A stretch of DNA of 64,000 nt from an uncultured Clostridia bacterium (GTDB lineage: Bacteria; Bacillota; Clostridia; TANB77; CAG-508): the NCBI GenBank assembly GCA_934168365.1, contig CAKPNJ010000001.1, positions 62,001 to 126,000 on the forward strand, in the 5' to 3' direction. Of this stretch, positions 55,757 through 64,000 are shown piece after piece (position 1 is the first letter of the stretch; every line of letters begins with the position of its first letter). Under the pieces are notes generated by a model. That model was not told the origin of the DNA. It saw only the letters and a list, made by a program, of their open reading frames with translations, and did not search any database. The translations under genes were made by a program, and so were the position numbers.

Positions 55757-55815
55757 AAAGTGGAAAAATAGCGAATTATGGTAGAAAAATCAATTGGAAA
55801 TTATAACCTATTTTA

Positions 55816-55844
55816 TTGACATAAACGTGGATAGAATATATAAT
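55816..55844 (+). promoter_or_regulatory. sigma-A type promoter
   Basis: TTGACA at 55816-55821 and TATAAT at 55839-55844 are 17 bases apart, about 40 bases ahead of the hemolysin-family gene. Confidence 0.8.
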
Positions 55845-55885
55845 TATTAAGTAAAAAAAGGATAATAATTTAGAAGGGAAATTTT

Positions 55886-57181
55886 ATGATTTCACAATTG
55901 ATTTTTTTATTTATTTTAATTCTGTTAAACGCATACTTTGCAGCAACCGAAATTGCTTTTATATCTTTAAATGATGCAAAGATCGAAAAACAAGCAAAAG
56001 ATGGTAACAAAAAAGCCAAACAAATTCAAAAGATGCTTAAAAACCCAAGTAAATTTTTAGCAACAATACAAATAGGAATTACATTAGCAGGATTCTTATC
56101 AAGCGCATTTGCTTCAGATGCATTTGCAGGAATGTTAGCTCCAGTATTAAATGAATGGATGCCATTTATAAGTATAGCAACTTGGCAAAACATATCTATT
56201 ATTATTATAACAATAATTTTATCTTTCTTTACATTAGTATTTGGAGAGCTTGTTCCAAAAAGATTAGCAATGAAATATTATGAAAAAATATCATTTGCAA
56301 CAATTGGAGTAATAAAAGGAATATCTGTGGTTACAGCACCATTTGTTAAATTATTAACTTGGTCAACCAATTTAGTATCTAAAATCTTCGGAGTAGGAGA
56401 ACAAGAGGAAGAAATTGTTACAGAAGAAGAAATAAAAATGATGGTAAATCAAGGAGAAGAAAAAGGCTCAATTGAAGAAAATGAAAAAGAGCTTATAAAC
56501 AATGTTTTTGAATTTAACGACATAATAGCTTCTGAAATTATGACCTACAGAACAGACATATATGCAATTGAAATAAATGAAGATGTATACGAGATTTTAG
56601 ACGAAATTGACGAATACAAATATAGCAGAATACCGGTATATGAAGAAACTATCGACGATATAAAAGGAATTCTATTTTTAAAAGATATATTAAAATTAGT
56701 TAGTACAAGAAAAGAATTCAAAATTGCAGATATTATGCGAGAAGCATATTTTGTGCCAGAATCAAAACCAATTGATGAAATTTTTGAGGAATTACAAGCA
56801 AACAAAATGCAAATGGCTATTGTAGTCGACGAATATGGAGGTACAGCAGGTTTGCTTACAATGGAAGACATCTTAGAAGAATTAGTAGGTAATATATTTG
56901 ACGAATATGACGATGTAGAAGTTGAATATAAACGCTTAGACGATAACACATATTTAATAGATGGAAGTGTTAGCCTATATGAAATGAAAAAAATTTTTGA
57001 TATAGAACTTCCAGAAGGAGACTATGAAACTTTATCAGGTTACTTAATCGAAAAATTGGGAAGGCTACCAGAGGAAGATGAACACCCAGTTATAGAAGAC
57101 GAACATTTAACATACAAAATAGAAGAATATGAAGACAGAAGGATAAAGTGGGTTAAAGTATGTAAAAATAATAATAAATAA
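55886..57181 (+). CDS. hemolysin/CorC family CBS-domain membrane protein
   Basis: This 431-residue protein has a CNNM/DUF21 domain with three to four membrane helices (AYFAATEIAFISLN, FLSSAFASDAFAGML, LVFGELVPKRLAMKYYE), a CBS pair (IMTYRTDIYAIE, RIPVYEETIDDIKGI, VVDEYGGTAGLLTMEDI) and a C-terminal CorC_HlyC domain. Members are thought to take part in Mg or other metal efflux; the old name hemolysin is not a function. AGAAGGGAAA leads the ATG. It is followed by a WG-repeat gene, perhaps in one operon. Confidence 0.93.
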   Translation: MISQLIFLFILILLNAYFAATEIAFISLNDAKIEKQAKDGNKKAKQIQKMLKNPSKFLATIQIGITLAGFLSSAFASDAFAGMLAPVLNEWMPFISIATWQNISIIIITIILSFFTLVFGELVPKRLAMKYYEKISFATIGVIKGISVVTAPFVKLLTWSTNLVSKIFGVGEQEEEIVTEEEIKMMVNQGEEKGSIEENEKELINNVFEFNDIIASEIMTYRTDIYAIEINEDVYEILDEIDEYKYSRIPVYEETIDDIKGILFLKDILKLVSTRKEFKIADIMREAYFVPESKPIDEIFEELQANKMQMAIVVDEYGGTAGLLTMEDILEELVGNIFDEYDDVEVEYKRLDDNTYLIDGSVSLYEMKKIFDIELPEGDYETLSGYLIEKLGRLPEEDEHPVIEDEHLTYKIEEYEDRRIKWVKVCKNNNK

Positions 57182-57200
57182 GGATAAGTGGTGGTAAGAT

Positions 57201-58925
57201 ATGAACAAAAAAATTAGATGGATTATTATAGGAATAGTAGCAGTAATAATAATTGCAATTAGTATAATGGCAATTATAAATGAAGTGCAATTACATTATA
57301 AAGTAGAAGAAATCAGTGAATATAACTATTTCACATTAGAACAAAACCAAAAATATGGTGTAATTGATAGAAATGGAAATATTATAATTGAAGCGGAATA
57401 TGAGGCAGTTCAAATTCCAAATCCATCTAAGGCTATTTTTGTTTGTGTAAAAGAATATAATGAAAATACAAAAGAGTATGAAACAGTAGTATACAATGAG
57501 AAAAAGGAAGTTTTGCTTTCAAATTATAAGAATATACAAGCAATTTCAATTTATACAAATGTTAATTCAACACCTTATGAAAAAAGTGTATTAACATATA
57601 AAGAAAATGGAAAGTATGGATTGATAAACTTAGAAGGAAAGCAAATAACTAAACCAGTTTATGATGAAATTTCTAGTATTAACTATAAAGAGGGCACATT
57701 TTTAGTAAAGCAAAATGAACTTGAAGGCATAATAAACATGAAAGGTAAAGTTATAATAAAATGTGAATATGAAAGTGTAACCTCAGATAATTACTATAGT
57801 GAAAATGGCAACAACAAACAAGCGGGATTTATTGTAAGCAAAAAGAAAGAAGATGGATACAGATATGGATATGCAAATTATAGAGGAACTATAATATTAA
57901 ACCCAATTTATACTCAACTTGAAAGAGTTACAGAAATCGCAAATGAAAAGGGAGTATATTTTATTGCATTTAAAAATGGACAAGCTGGACTTCTAAAAAA
58001 TAACAAAGAAATTTTAAATTATGAATATGAAGACATACAATACAATGTATTAGGAAGTATTTTTGTAACCAAAAGAAATGGAAAATACGGAGCTGTAAAT
58101 CAAGAAGGAACTACAGTTTTATATCCTGAGTATGATAATGTTTATACTGGTGGAATGTACCTAAATGCCTTAAAGGATAAAGATATATTTATATTTGACT
58201 TAAATGGAAATAAAATAGAGACAAATGAAGTTAGTAAAACTAAAACAGAAAATGCAAATTATTATATAACAATTGATAAAAACAATAAATATAAAGTTGT
58301 TGATTCAAAAGATAATATAATAATTGACAAAGATTACACATATATTGAGTATTTACCTGGAGACTATTTTATTGTAGAACGTGATTCGAAAAGTGGAATA
58401 ATTGATTCTAATGGTAAATCAGTTATTGAATTAAAATATGATAGCATTTCTAGGATAAATGAGACAGATATATTGCAAATGGAAACAGACAAAAGTAAAG
58501 CGCTATATAACCTAAATATGAAAGAAATAGTAAGCATGGATAATGCAATAGTAAAAGAAGTAAAGGATGAAAAATCATACATCTTACTATACTCTGATAC
58601 AGATTTTAAATATTTAGATAAAGAGGGAAATATATTAACTTCACAAAATCTTTTTGAAAACAATACTCTATTTGCTAAAAATATAAATGGCAAGTGGGGA
58701 TTTGTTGATAAAGCTGGAAATTTAAAAGTACAAAATGATTATGAATTGGTAACAGACTTTAATAAATATGGATTTGCAGGAATAAAAAAAGATGGTAAGT
58801 GGGGATCAATAAATCAAAATGGAGAAGTAGTACAAGAACCTACTTATGACTTGAAAAGAAATATCCCAGAATTTGTAGGCAAGTATTATCGTGTAAATGC
58901 AACTAAATTTAGTGACGAAATATAA
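57201..58925 (+). CDS. WG-repeat membrane-anchored protein
   Basis: This 574-residue protein has an N-terminal membrane helix (about 6-26) and then WG/KWG-type repeats such as KYGVIDRNGNIII, KYGLINLEGKQIT, KYGAVNQEGTTVL and KWGFVDKAGNLKV. The repeats stretch over the whole protein, at intervals of 30-90 residues. WG repeats form beta-propeller-like structures and usually bind partners. It is probably displayed outside. The stop overlaps the ribosome binding site of the next gene. Confidence 0.88.
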   Translation: MNKKIRWIIIGIVAVIIIAISIMAIINEVQLHYKVEEISEYNYFTLEQNQKYGVIDRNGNIIIEAEYEAVQIPNPSKAIFVCVKEYNENTKEYETVVYNEKKEVLLSNYKNIQAISIYTNVNSTPYEKSVLTYKENGKYGLINLEGKQITKPVYDEISSINYKEGTFLVKQNELEGIINMKGKVIIKCEYESVTSDNYYSENGNNKQAGFIVSKKKEDGYRYGYANYRGTIILNPIYTQLERVTEIANEKGVYFIAFKNGQAGLLKNNKEILNYEYEDIQYNVLGSIFVTKRNGKYGAVNQEGTTVLYPEYDNVYTGGMYLNALKDKDIFIFDLNGNKIETNEVSKTKTENANYYITIDKNNKYKVVDSKDNIIIDKDYTYIEYLPGDYFIVERDSKSGIIDSNGKSVIELKYDSISRINETDILQMETDKSKALYNLNMKEIVSMDNAIVKEVKDEKSYILLYSDTDFKYLDKEGNILTSQNLFENNTLFAKNINGKWGFVDKAGNLKVQNDYELVTDFNKYGFAGIKKDGKWGSINQNGEVVQEPTYDLKRNIPEFVGKYYRVNATKFSDEI

Positions 58926-58935
58926 GGAGAAAATG

Positions 58936-60189
58936 ATGTATAAACAATTTGGAATAAGCGACGAACTATTAGAATTATCAAAAAAAGTAGAATTAGAAGT
59001 GCAAGAACAATTTAAGAAAATAGAAGAAGTATGCGAATATAATAGCTTAAAAGTACTATCAGCATTTCAAAAATATAATGTTTCAGAAATGCACTTTAAC
59101 AGTACAACTGGATATGGATATTCAGATGTAGGAAGAGATACAATTGAAAAAATATTTGCAGAAATATTACATACAGAGGACAGTTTAGTAAGAGGACAGT
59201 TTATATCAGGAACTCATGCATTAACAGTAGCTTTATTTGCATTTTTAAGACCAAATGATATTTTCTTAAGTATAAGTGGAAAACCATATGACACTTTAGA
59301 TGAAGTAATAGGAATAGTAGATAATCCAAGTTCATTAAAATCATATGGAGTAAAATATGAGCAAATTGATATGATAGAAAATGATTTTGACTATGAGCAA
59401 ATAAAAGATAGAGTATCAAGAAATGATATAAAACTAATTGAAATTCAGCGTTCTAGAGGATATAGTCTACGTGATAGTATTACGTTAGATAAAATTCAAA
59501 AAGTTATAGAAACAATACGTGAAGTAAATGACAAAGTTATAATAATGGTAGACAACTGCTATGGAGAGTTAGTAGAAAAAATAGAACCAACTGATTTAGG
59601 AGCAGATGTCATAGTAGGTTCACTAATAAAAAACTTGGGTGGTGGAATCGCACCAAATGGAGCATATATAGCAGGTAAAAAAGAGTTAGTGGAACTAGCT
59701 GCTGAAAGATTAACTTCACCAGGTTTAGGCAAAGAAGTTGGACCAAGTTTAGGAATGAACAAACAAATATTACAAGGACTATTCTTTGCACCACATGTTG
59801 TAGCAAGTAGTTTAAAAACAGCAGTATTTGCAAGTAAATTATTAGAAAACTTAGGCTATATAGCAAATCCAAAATTTGATCAAAGAAGAACAGATATAGT
59901 ACAAACAATAACTTTTGGAGATAAGCAAAAACTTATAAAATTTTGCCAAGGAATACAAATGGGTTCACCAGTTGATAGCAATTCAATACCTGAACCATGG
60001 GATATGCCTGGCTATACAGATCAAGTAATTATGGCAGCAGGAGCATTTACACAAGGTTCATCAATAGAATTATCATGTGATGCACCAATTAGAGAACCAT
60101 ATATGGCATTTATGCAAGGCGGACTTACTTATGAATATGGTAAGTTGGGAGTGCTTAAAGCAGTAGCTTACATGTTGAAAGAGGAATAA
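58936..60189 (+). CDS. methionine gamma-lyase family protein (aluminium resistance-like)
   Basis: This 417-residue PLP enzyme belongs to Met_gamma_lyase (ALURPP). It has FNSTTGYGYSDVGRD, GTHALTVALFAFLRP, the PLP lysine in GSLIKNLGGG, and GPSLGMNKQILQG. The family's real reaction is not certain, as 'aluminium resistance' comes from early screens. ATG 58936 is preferred over 58933 for spacing to AAGGAG. The flavoprotein gene follows two bases later. Confidence 0.9.
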   Translation: MYKQFGISDELLELSKKVELEVQEQFKKIEEVCEYNSLKVLSAFQKYNVSEMHFNSTTGYGYSDVGRDTIEKIFAEILHTEDSLVRGQFISGTHALTVALFAFLRPNDIFLSISGKPYDTLDEVIGIVDNPSSLKSYGVKYEQIDMIENDFDYEQIKDRVSRNDIKLIEIQRSRGYSLRDSITLDKIQKVIETIREVNDKVIIMVDNCYGELVEKIEPTDLGADVIVGSLIKNLGGGIAPNGAYIAGKKELVELAAERLTSPGLGKEVGPSLGMNKQILQGLFFAPHVVASSLKTAVFASKLLENLGYIANPKFDQRRTDIVQTITFGDKQKLIKFCQGIQMGSPVDSNSIPEPWDMPGYTDQVIMAAGAFTQGSSIELSCDAPIREPYMAFMQGGLTYEYGKLGVLKAVAYMLKEE

Positions 60190-60191
60190 AT

Positions 60192-61452
60192 ATGAAAACA
60201 GTTGTAATAGGTGGTGGACCAGCAGGAATGATGGCAGCCATAAAAGCAAGTAATATTCGGAGACAATGTTATACTCTTGGAAAAAATGAAGTCATTAGGA
60301 AAAAAATTATTGATAACAGGGAAAGGCAGATGTAATATTACAAGCTCACTTCCAATTGAAGAATTTATACAAAACGTACCTGGTAATGGTATGTTTTTGT
60401 ATAGTAGTTTTAATAATTTTACAAATCAAGACATAATAGAACTATTAAAAAAAGAAGGATTACATGTAAAAGAAGAAAGAGGACACAGAGTTTTCCCTAC
60501 TACTGATAATGCAAAAGATGTTTTAAATGCACTAATAAAATTATTAAAAAAGGCAAATGTACAAATAAAAACAAATGCAAAAGTAGAAAAAATATTAGTA
60601 CAAGATGGAAAAGTGACAGGGTTACAAGCAAATATAAATGGTCAAAAACAAACAATAAATGCAGATAAAATTATTCTTGCAACAGGAGGAAAAAGCTACC
60701 CTGTAACAGGCTCAACAGGTGATGGATATGAACTAGCTAAACAATTAGGCCACACTATAACAACAATAAAACCATCACTAATACCATTAACAGCCAAAAA
60801 AGAAGATTTAGAATTATGCAAAGAACTACAAGGTCTAAGTTTGATAAATGTATCAATAAAGCTAATAGATACATCAAAAAATAAAGTGATATATGAAGAC
60901 TTTGGAGAAATGTTATTTACACATTGGGGAGTTTCAGGTCCAATAATATTAAGTGGCTCAGCTCATTTGTTAAGATACAAAAACGTAGAAGAGCTGTTAT
61001 CTAAAGGACAAATAGAATTAAGCATAAATTTAAAACCAGCACTTACAGCAGAAAAGCTTGAAAACCGTCTATTAAGAGACTTTGAAGCGCAAAAAAACAA
61101 AGAATATAAAAATAGCTTAAATGACTTATTACCTAAAAAACTAATAGAACCAATAATTAGGTTATCAGGAATAGATAGAGAAAAACAAGTAAATTCAATA
61201 ACTAAACAAGAAAGAAAAAATTTAGTAAATTTACTCCAAAACTTTAGAATAAAAATAAGTGGATTTAGACCAATAGAAGAAGCAATTGTAACATCAGGAG
61301 GAATATCTACAAAAGAAATAAATCCAAAAACAATGGAATCAAAAATAGTGAATGGATTATATTTTGCAGGAGAAATAATTGATGTGGATGCATATACAGG
61401 TGGATTTAATTTGCAAATTGCGTGGTCTACTGGATATACAGCTGGAATGTAA
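60192..61452 (+). CDS. HI0933/BaiN-like NAD(P)/FAD-dependent oxidoreductase, split by a +1 frame break at CGG
   Basis: This flavoprotein opens with VVIGGGPAGMMAAIKASNI, the FAD Rossmann motif. The next codon is CGG (60258-60260), after which the straight frame soon stops. Skipping its C gives GDNVILLEKMKSLGKK, in which the glycine is a conserved part of the family's GxxVxLLEK strand. The frame then runs to 61452 with the family blocks KLLITGKGRCNIT, ATGGKSYPVTGSTGDGY and GGISTKEINPKTMESK. The joined protein has 419 residues, the normal length. Homologues reduce bile-acid-like or other substrates, but the substrate is not deducible. Confidence 0.9.
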
Positions 61453-61464
61453 GAAAGGAAATTT

Positions 61465-62082
61465 ATGAAAACTATTACAGGCAACACAGAAGCGGAAATT
61501 GTTGAAAAAAGATCAAAGTTCATAAGTAACTTGTATTATGTTGAAACAGTAGAACAAGCTGAAAATAAGCTAAAAGAGATAAAAAAGAGATACAATGATG
61601 CTAGGCATAACTGTTTTGCATATAGAGTTTGTGAAAAAAACACAATTGTAGAAAGAGCAAGTGATGATGGCGAACCAAGTGGAACAGCAGGTGCTCCAAT
61701 GCTAAATTTACTTTCAAAATCAGACTTAACAAATTGCTTAGTTATAGTAACAAGATATTTTGGAGGGATTTTACTTGGCACAGGAGGGCTGGTAAGAGCG
61801 TATACAGAATCAGCAAAACAAGCTATAGAAAAAGCAAATTTAGTTACAATACAAGTTGGAGAAGAGATGCTTGTAACTATAACATATGATAAGTTGAGTG
61901 AGTTTCAATATTATTGTCAAAAAAACAATATAAATGTTATAGAACTTGAATATGGTGAAAATATAATCTGTAAAATACAAGCAATACCTGAAGAAAAAGA
62001 AAAAATATTGCAAGAAACAGTAAAAAAACAGTATAATATACAAAACATAGAAGTCACAAAAGAAGTTTATATGAAAAAATAA
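61465..62082 (+). CDS. YigZ/IMPACT family protein
   Basis: This 205-residue protein has the IMPACT-like N-terminal domain (RHNCFAYRVC, SDDGEPSGTAGAPML, VTRYFGGILLGTGGLVRAYTESA) and a C-terminal ferredoxin-like domain. The role in bacteria is unclear; relatives interact with translation or proline-peptide regulation. GAAAGGAAA leads the ATG. It follows the flavoprotein by 12 bases. Confidence 0.93.
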   Translation: MKTITGNTEAEIVEKRSKFISNLYYVETVEQAENKLKEIKKRYNDARHNCFAYRVCEKNTIVERASDDGEPSGTAGAPMLNLLSKSDLTNCLVIVTRYFGGILLGTGGLVRAYTESAKQAIEKANLVTIQVGEEMLVTITYDKLSEFQYYCQKNNINVIELEYGENIICKIQAIPEEKEKILQETVKKQYNIQNIEVTKEVYMKK

Positions 62083-62219
62083 TACATAAAAATAAAGGGT
62101 TTTACAAATAAATGGAAAAAACTTCCAAAAACCTATTGCAAAATTTTTATATTCATATTATAATTAGGACAGTAAAAAATGTAAAAATTTTACAAATTTA
62201 AAAATAGGGGGAAAGAATT

Positions 62220-63038
62220 GTGAATGAGAAAATTACGGTATTAGTGGCAGATGATAATAGTGACTTTACTATGACATTATCTAGTTATTTAGAAAAGGAA
62301 GAGCAAATTCAAATTGTTGGAATTGCTAAAGATGGTAATGAAGCATATGAAAAGGCAATAGAACTAAAACCAGATATTTTATTATTAGATATAATTATGC
62401 CACACTTGGATGGACTTGGAGTTCTAGAAAAATTAGGAGAAACTAATTTAGAAAAAAGTCCATTAGTAATTATTTTGTCTGCTGTAGGACAAGATAAAAT
62501 AACACAAAAAGCAATATCTTTGGGAGCTCAATACTATATTGTAAAACCTTTTGATATAAACGTCTTAATAAAAAGAATGAAAGAGTTGAAAAATTATCAA
62601 CCAACTCAGTTTAAGGGAGGATTTATTACTAGAGAAATAAAGGCCCAATACATAGATATTGCACCAGATAAAAAGAAGAACCAAGAAAACCTAGAAGCAC
62701 TTGTAACAAATATCATTCACGAAGTTGGAGTACCAGCTCACATAAAAGGATACCAATACTTAAGAGAAGCAATAATGATGGTAATAAAAGATACAGATGT
62801 AATCAATCAAATTACAAAACAACTTTATCCTGAAATTGCAGATAAATACCATACTACACCAAGCAGAGTAGAAAGAGCAATCCGTCATGCAATAGAAGTA
62901 GCATGGGGAAGAGGAGAGCAAAGTGCAGTTGAAAACATATTTGGCTACACAGTATCAGCAGCCAAAGGAAAGCCAACAAATAGCGAATTTATAGCGATGA
63001 TTAGCGACAAATTAAGGCTTGAATTAAAGTCTGCATAA
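62220..63038 (+). CDS. spo0A: sporulation transcription factor Spo0A
   Basis: Spo0A is the master regulator of sporulation. The 272-residue protein has a receiver with D11, D12 and phospho-Asp D57 ([12 protein letters not shown]), and K in IVKPFD. The C-terminal domain follows, with [21 protein letters not shown] and the recognition helix [24 protein letters not shown] 62220 follows AGGGGGAAAG. A promoter with TATAAT-like sequence is near 62157-62165. No kinase or phosphotransfer partner is adjacent. A shorter relative without the receiver is at 33631. Confidence 0.97.
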   Translation: MNEKITVLVADDNSDFTMTLSSYLEKEEQIQIVGIAKDGNEAYEKAIELKPDILLLDIIMPHLDGLGVLEKLGETNLEKSPLVIILSAVGQDKITQKAISLGAQYYIVKPFDINVLIKRMKELKNYQPTQFKGGFITREIKAQYIDIAPDKKKNQENLEALVTNIIHEVGVPAHIKGYQYLREAIMMVIKDTDVINQITKQLYPEIADKYHTTPSRVERAIRHAIEVAWGRGEQSAVENIFGYTVSAAKGKPTNSEFIAMISDKLRLELKSA

Positions 63039-63081
63039 GGGGTTGAAACTCTTAATAGAAATCATATAAATATTTAACAAC

Positions 63082-63127
63082 AAAAAAATAACCATTTACC
63101 TAGCAAAGTAGAATGGTTATTTTTTTA
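63082..63127 (+). terminator. spo0A terminator
   Basis: AAATAACCATT and AATGGTTATTTTTTT form a stem with a long T run 44 bases after the stop. Confidence 0.9.
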
Positions 63128-63285
63128 TTGATTATAAAAAGAAAAACTGGAAAAAATTTGCTTTGTTCGCTTGATTTTTACGAACAAATGTTATATGTTA
63201 TTTGCCGTAGGAAATGAGAATAAGCAGATGTGGTTTCCACTTTACATATAACAGAGCATAACTCTGAGAAAGTGAGGTGGTGTTT

Positions 63286-63390
63286 ATGATAGAATTTCTA
63301 ATGTTTCTAGTTATAGGAATAATGATTTCAACAACCATAAACGTAGCCTTATTAGCAATTATATTTATACAGTGGACAAATAAGGAATAA
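63286..63390 (+). CDS. small hydrophobic peptide, putative type I toxin
   Basis: This 34-residue peptide has one membrane helix (about 5-28) and a polar end QWTNKE. GTGAGGTGG leads the ATG. It has little sequence identity to the peptide at 22723 but the same gene layout and antisense partner. Confidence 0.7.
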   Translation: MIEFLMFLVIGIMISTTINVALLAIIFIQWTNKE

Positions 63391-63393
63391 ATA

Positions 63394-63475
63394 AAAAAAC
63401 ACATCTGTGATTTGACCGTTATAGATGTGTTTTTTCTATATCGTGGAAAGCCATGTTTGTGGTTTCTCCATTTCC
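63394..63475 (-). ncRNA. putative antisense RNA antitoxin, copy 2
   Basis: A minus-strand promoter (TTGACA, plus-strand 63507-63512, and TATAAT, 63483-63488, 18 bases apart) would start the RNA near 63475. It ends at the hairpin ACACATCT...AGATGTGT (63394-63435). The TTGACCGTT loop matches copy 1 exactly. Confidence 0.6.
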
Positions 63476-63516
63476 TATAATTATTATACACACACTAAAT
63501 AGATTTGTCAAACTTA

Positions 63517-63545
63517 TTGACTAATAATTCCATGAAATATATAAT
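63517..63545 (+). promoter_or_regulatory. sigma-A type promoter of nrdD
   Basis: TTGACT at 63517-63522 and TATAAT at 63540-63545 are 17 bases apart, about 30 bases before the ATG at 63577. Confidence 0.75.
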
Positions 63546-63576
63546 TAACATAGCAAAAAAACAAGGAGGACTAATA

Positions 63577-64000
63577 ATGTTAATTGAAGTTCCAGAAAAA
63601 GTTGCTAAAAAAATAGTAGTAAAAAGAGATGGAAAAAAAGTCGAGTTTGACGGCGCAAAAATTGCACTTGCCATTCAAAAAGGTTTTGGAGATATTGTAG
63701 GAAATGAAGATCCTAAAACAGCTAAATATAATGAAACAGATGTAAATAAAGTATATAGTAAAGTTTTAGGTAGAATAGAAAAAATAGATTCTGATAAAAT
63801 AAAAATTGAAGAGATTCAAGACTTGATAGAAGAGGAATTAAAGAACTTAGGCTATCAGGATGTTTATGGAGCTTTTGCAAGTTATCGTGAAAAAAGAGCC
63901 CAATCAAGACAGTTGTTTTTTGATGAAAAAAAACAACATAAATTTCTAAAAGCATTGGAAAATTTAGGATTAAAGTCAGCCAATGTAGAAGAAAATAAAA
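63577..64000 (+). CDS. nrdD: anaerobic ribonucleotide reductase, N-terminal part (gene runs out of the window)
   Basis: The visible 141 residues contain an ATP-cone domain (VVKRDGKKVEFDGAKIALAIQKGF, YREKRAQSR) that sets overall activity by ATP/dATP. The start of the catalytic body (FLKALENLGLKSANVEENK) follows. This is the arrangement of class III NrdD; a class II or I large subunit is not excluded because the catalytic core is cut off. AAGGAGG precedes the ATG. Confidence 0.75.
   Translation, partial: MLIEVPEKVAKKIVVKRDGKKVEFDGAKIALAIQKGFGDIVGNEDPKTAKYNETDVNKVYSKVLGRIEKIDSDKIKIEEIQDLIEEELKNLGYQDVYGAFASYREKRAQSRQLFFDEKKQHKFLKALENLGLKSANVEENK

Larger units (their letters stand above)
63207..63478. 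repeat. type I toxin-antitoxin cassette, copy 2
   Basis: It repeats the layout of copy 1 at 22669: a left end GTAGGAAATGAGAATAAGC, a toxin-like frame, a bidirectional hairpin and the complementary right end with CATTTCCTAT. The toxin reading frame differs in sequence and the ends are the most conserved part, as would be expected if pairing between them matters. Confidence 0.75.

Overview
The window is about 29% GC by eye and reads as the chromosome of an anaerobic, spore-forming, Gram-positive bacterium of the Clostridia. Sporulation is shown by Spo0A, a small acid-soluble spore protein and a spore photoproduct lyase-like protein. AdhE and the start of an anaerobic ribonucleotide reductase point to anaerobic life. 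A CDP-glycerol transferase, a sortase and an adhesin point to a Gram-positive wall. An uncultured gut-type lineage is my guess. I recognise no rRNA, tRNA, CRISPR array, IS or prophage.

Layout. 1-11.1 kb: era-yqzL-recO, an acyltransferase/esterase pair, two cell-surface polymer genes, then a GNAT gene, pth, an RNase E/G gene, plsC, a lipid kinase gene and trmB. 11.2-19.1 kb: a large two-HTH regulator, a membrane-anchored protein, splB, a two-component system and ogg. 19.3-26.5 kb: addB, a type I toxin-antitoxin locus, and a run of pgeF, an S66 peptidase, uracil-DNA glycosylase and a GltD-like oxidoreductase. 26.5-45.4 kb: a HExxH protein, leuS, adhE, a free-standing Spo0A-C-like protein, gatCAB, rpsT, SASP, hpf, the ctsR-mcsA-clpC stress operon (no mcsB), an unassigned structured RNA candidate and a CDF transporter. 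45.5-64 kb: a deoxyribosyltransferase-like gene, a DUF2207 protein, an M23 peptidase, HtrA, rnc, a radical SAM protein, YitT, a sortase/adhesin pair, a CorC-like protein, a WG-repeat protein, a methionine gamma-lyase-like protein, a flavoprotein, a YigZ protein, Spo0A, a second toxin locus and the 5' end of nrdD.

Main discovery candidate. Three conserved genes (GNAT at 6655, plsC at 8931, HI0933/BaiN-like flavoprotein at 60192) are each split by one frame break. Each break lies exactly at an in-frame CGG codon, and skipping its C gives a glycine codon (C-GGN) and the full family sequence. A DUF2207 gene whose tail should be glycine-rich holds further CGG codons; two such C skips turn an odd Arg-rich tail into a poly-Gly tail that stops just before the terminator. 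In my manual scan I found no other in-frame CGG in genes of ordinary host codon usage. The four remaining CGG codons lie in three genes, at least two of them GC-richer than their surroundings. I infer that CGG is very rare or unassigned here and is read with a +1 shift as (C)GGN = Gly. Mutational decay is the alternative.

Secondary points of interest are the two type I toxin-antitoxin cassettes, the roughly 320-nt RNA with two ten-codon mini-ORFs, the helically phased TTACA repeats at 27.7 kb, palindromic repeats carrying a shared GGGGACGG core, the missing mcsB, and an adhesin that ends right after its LPKTG motif.
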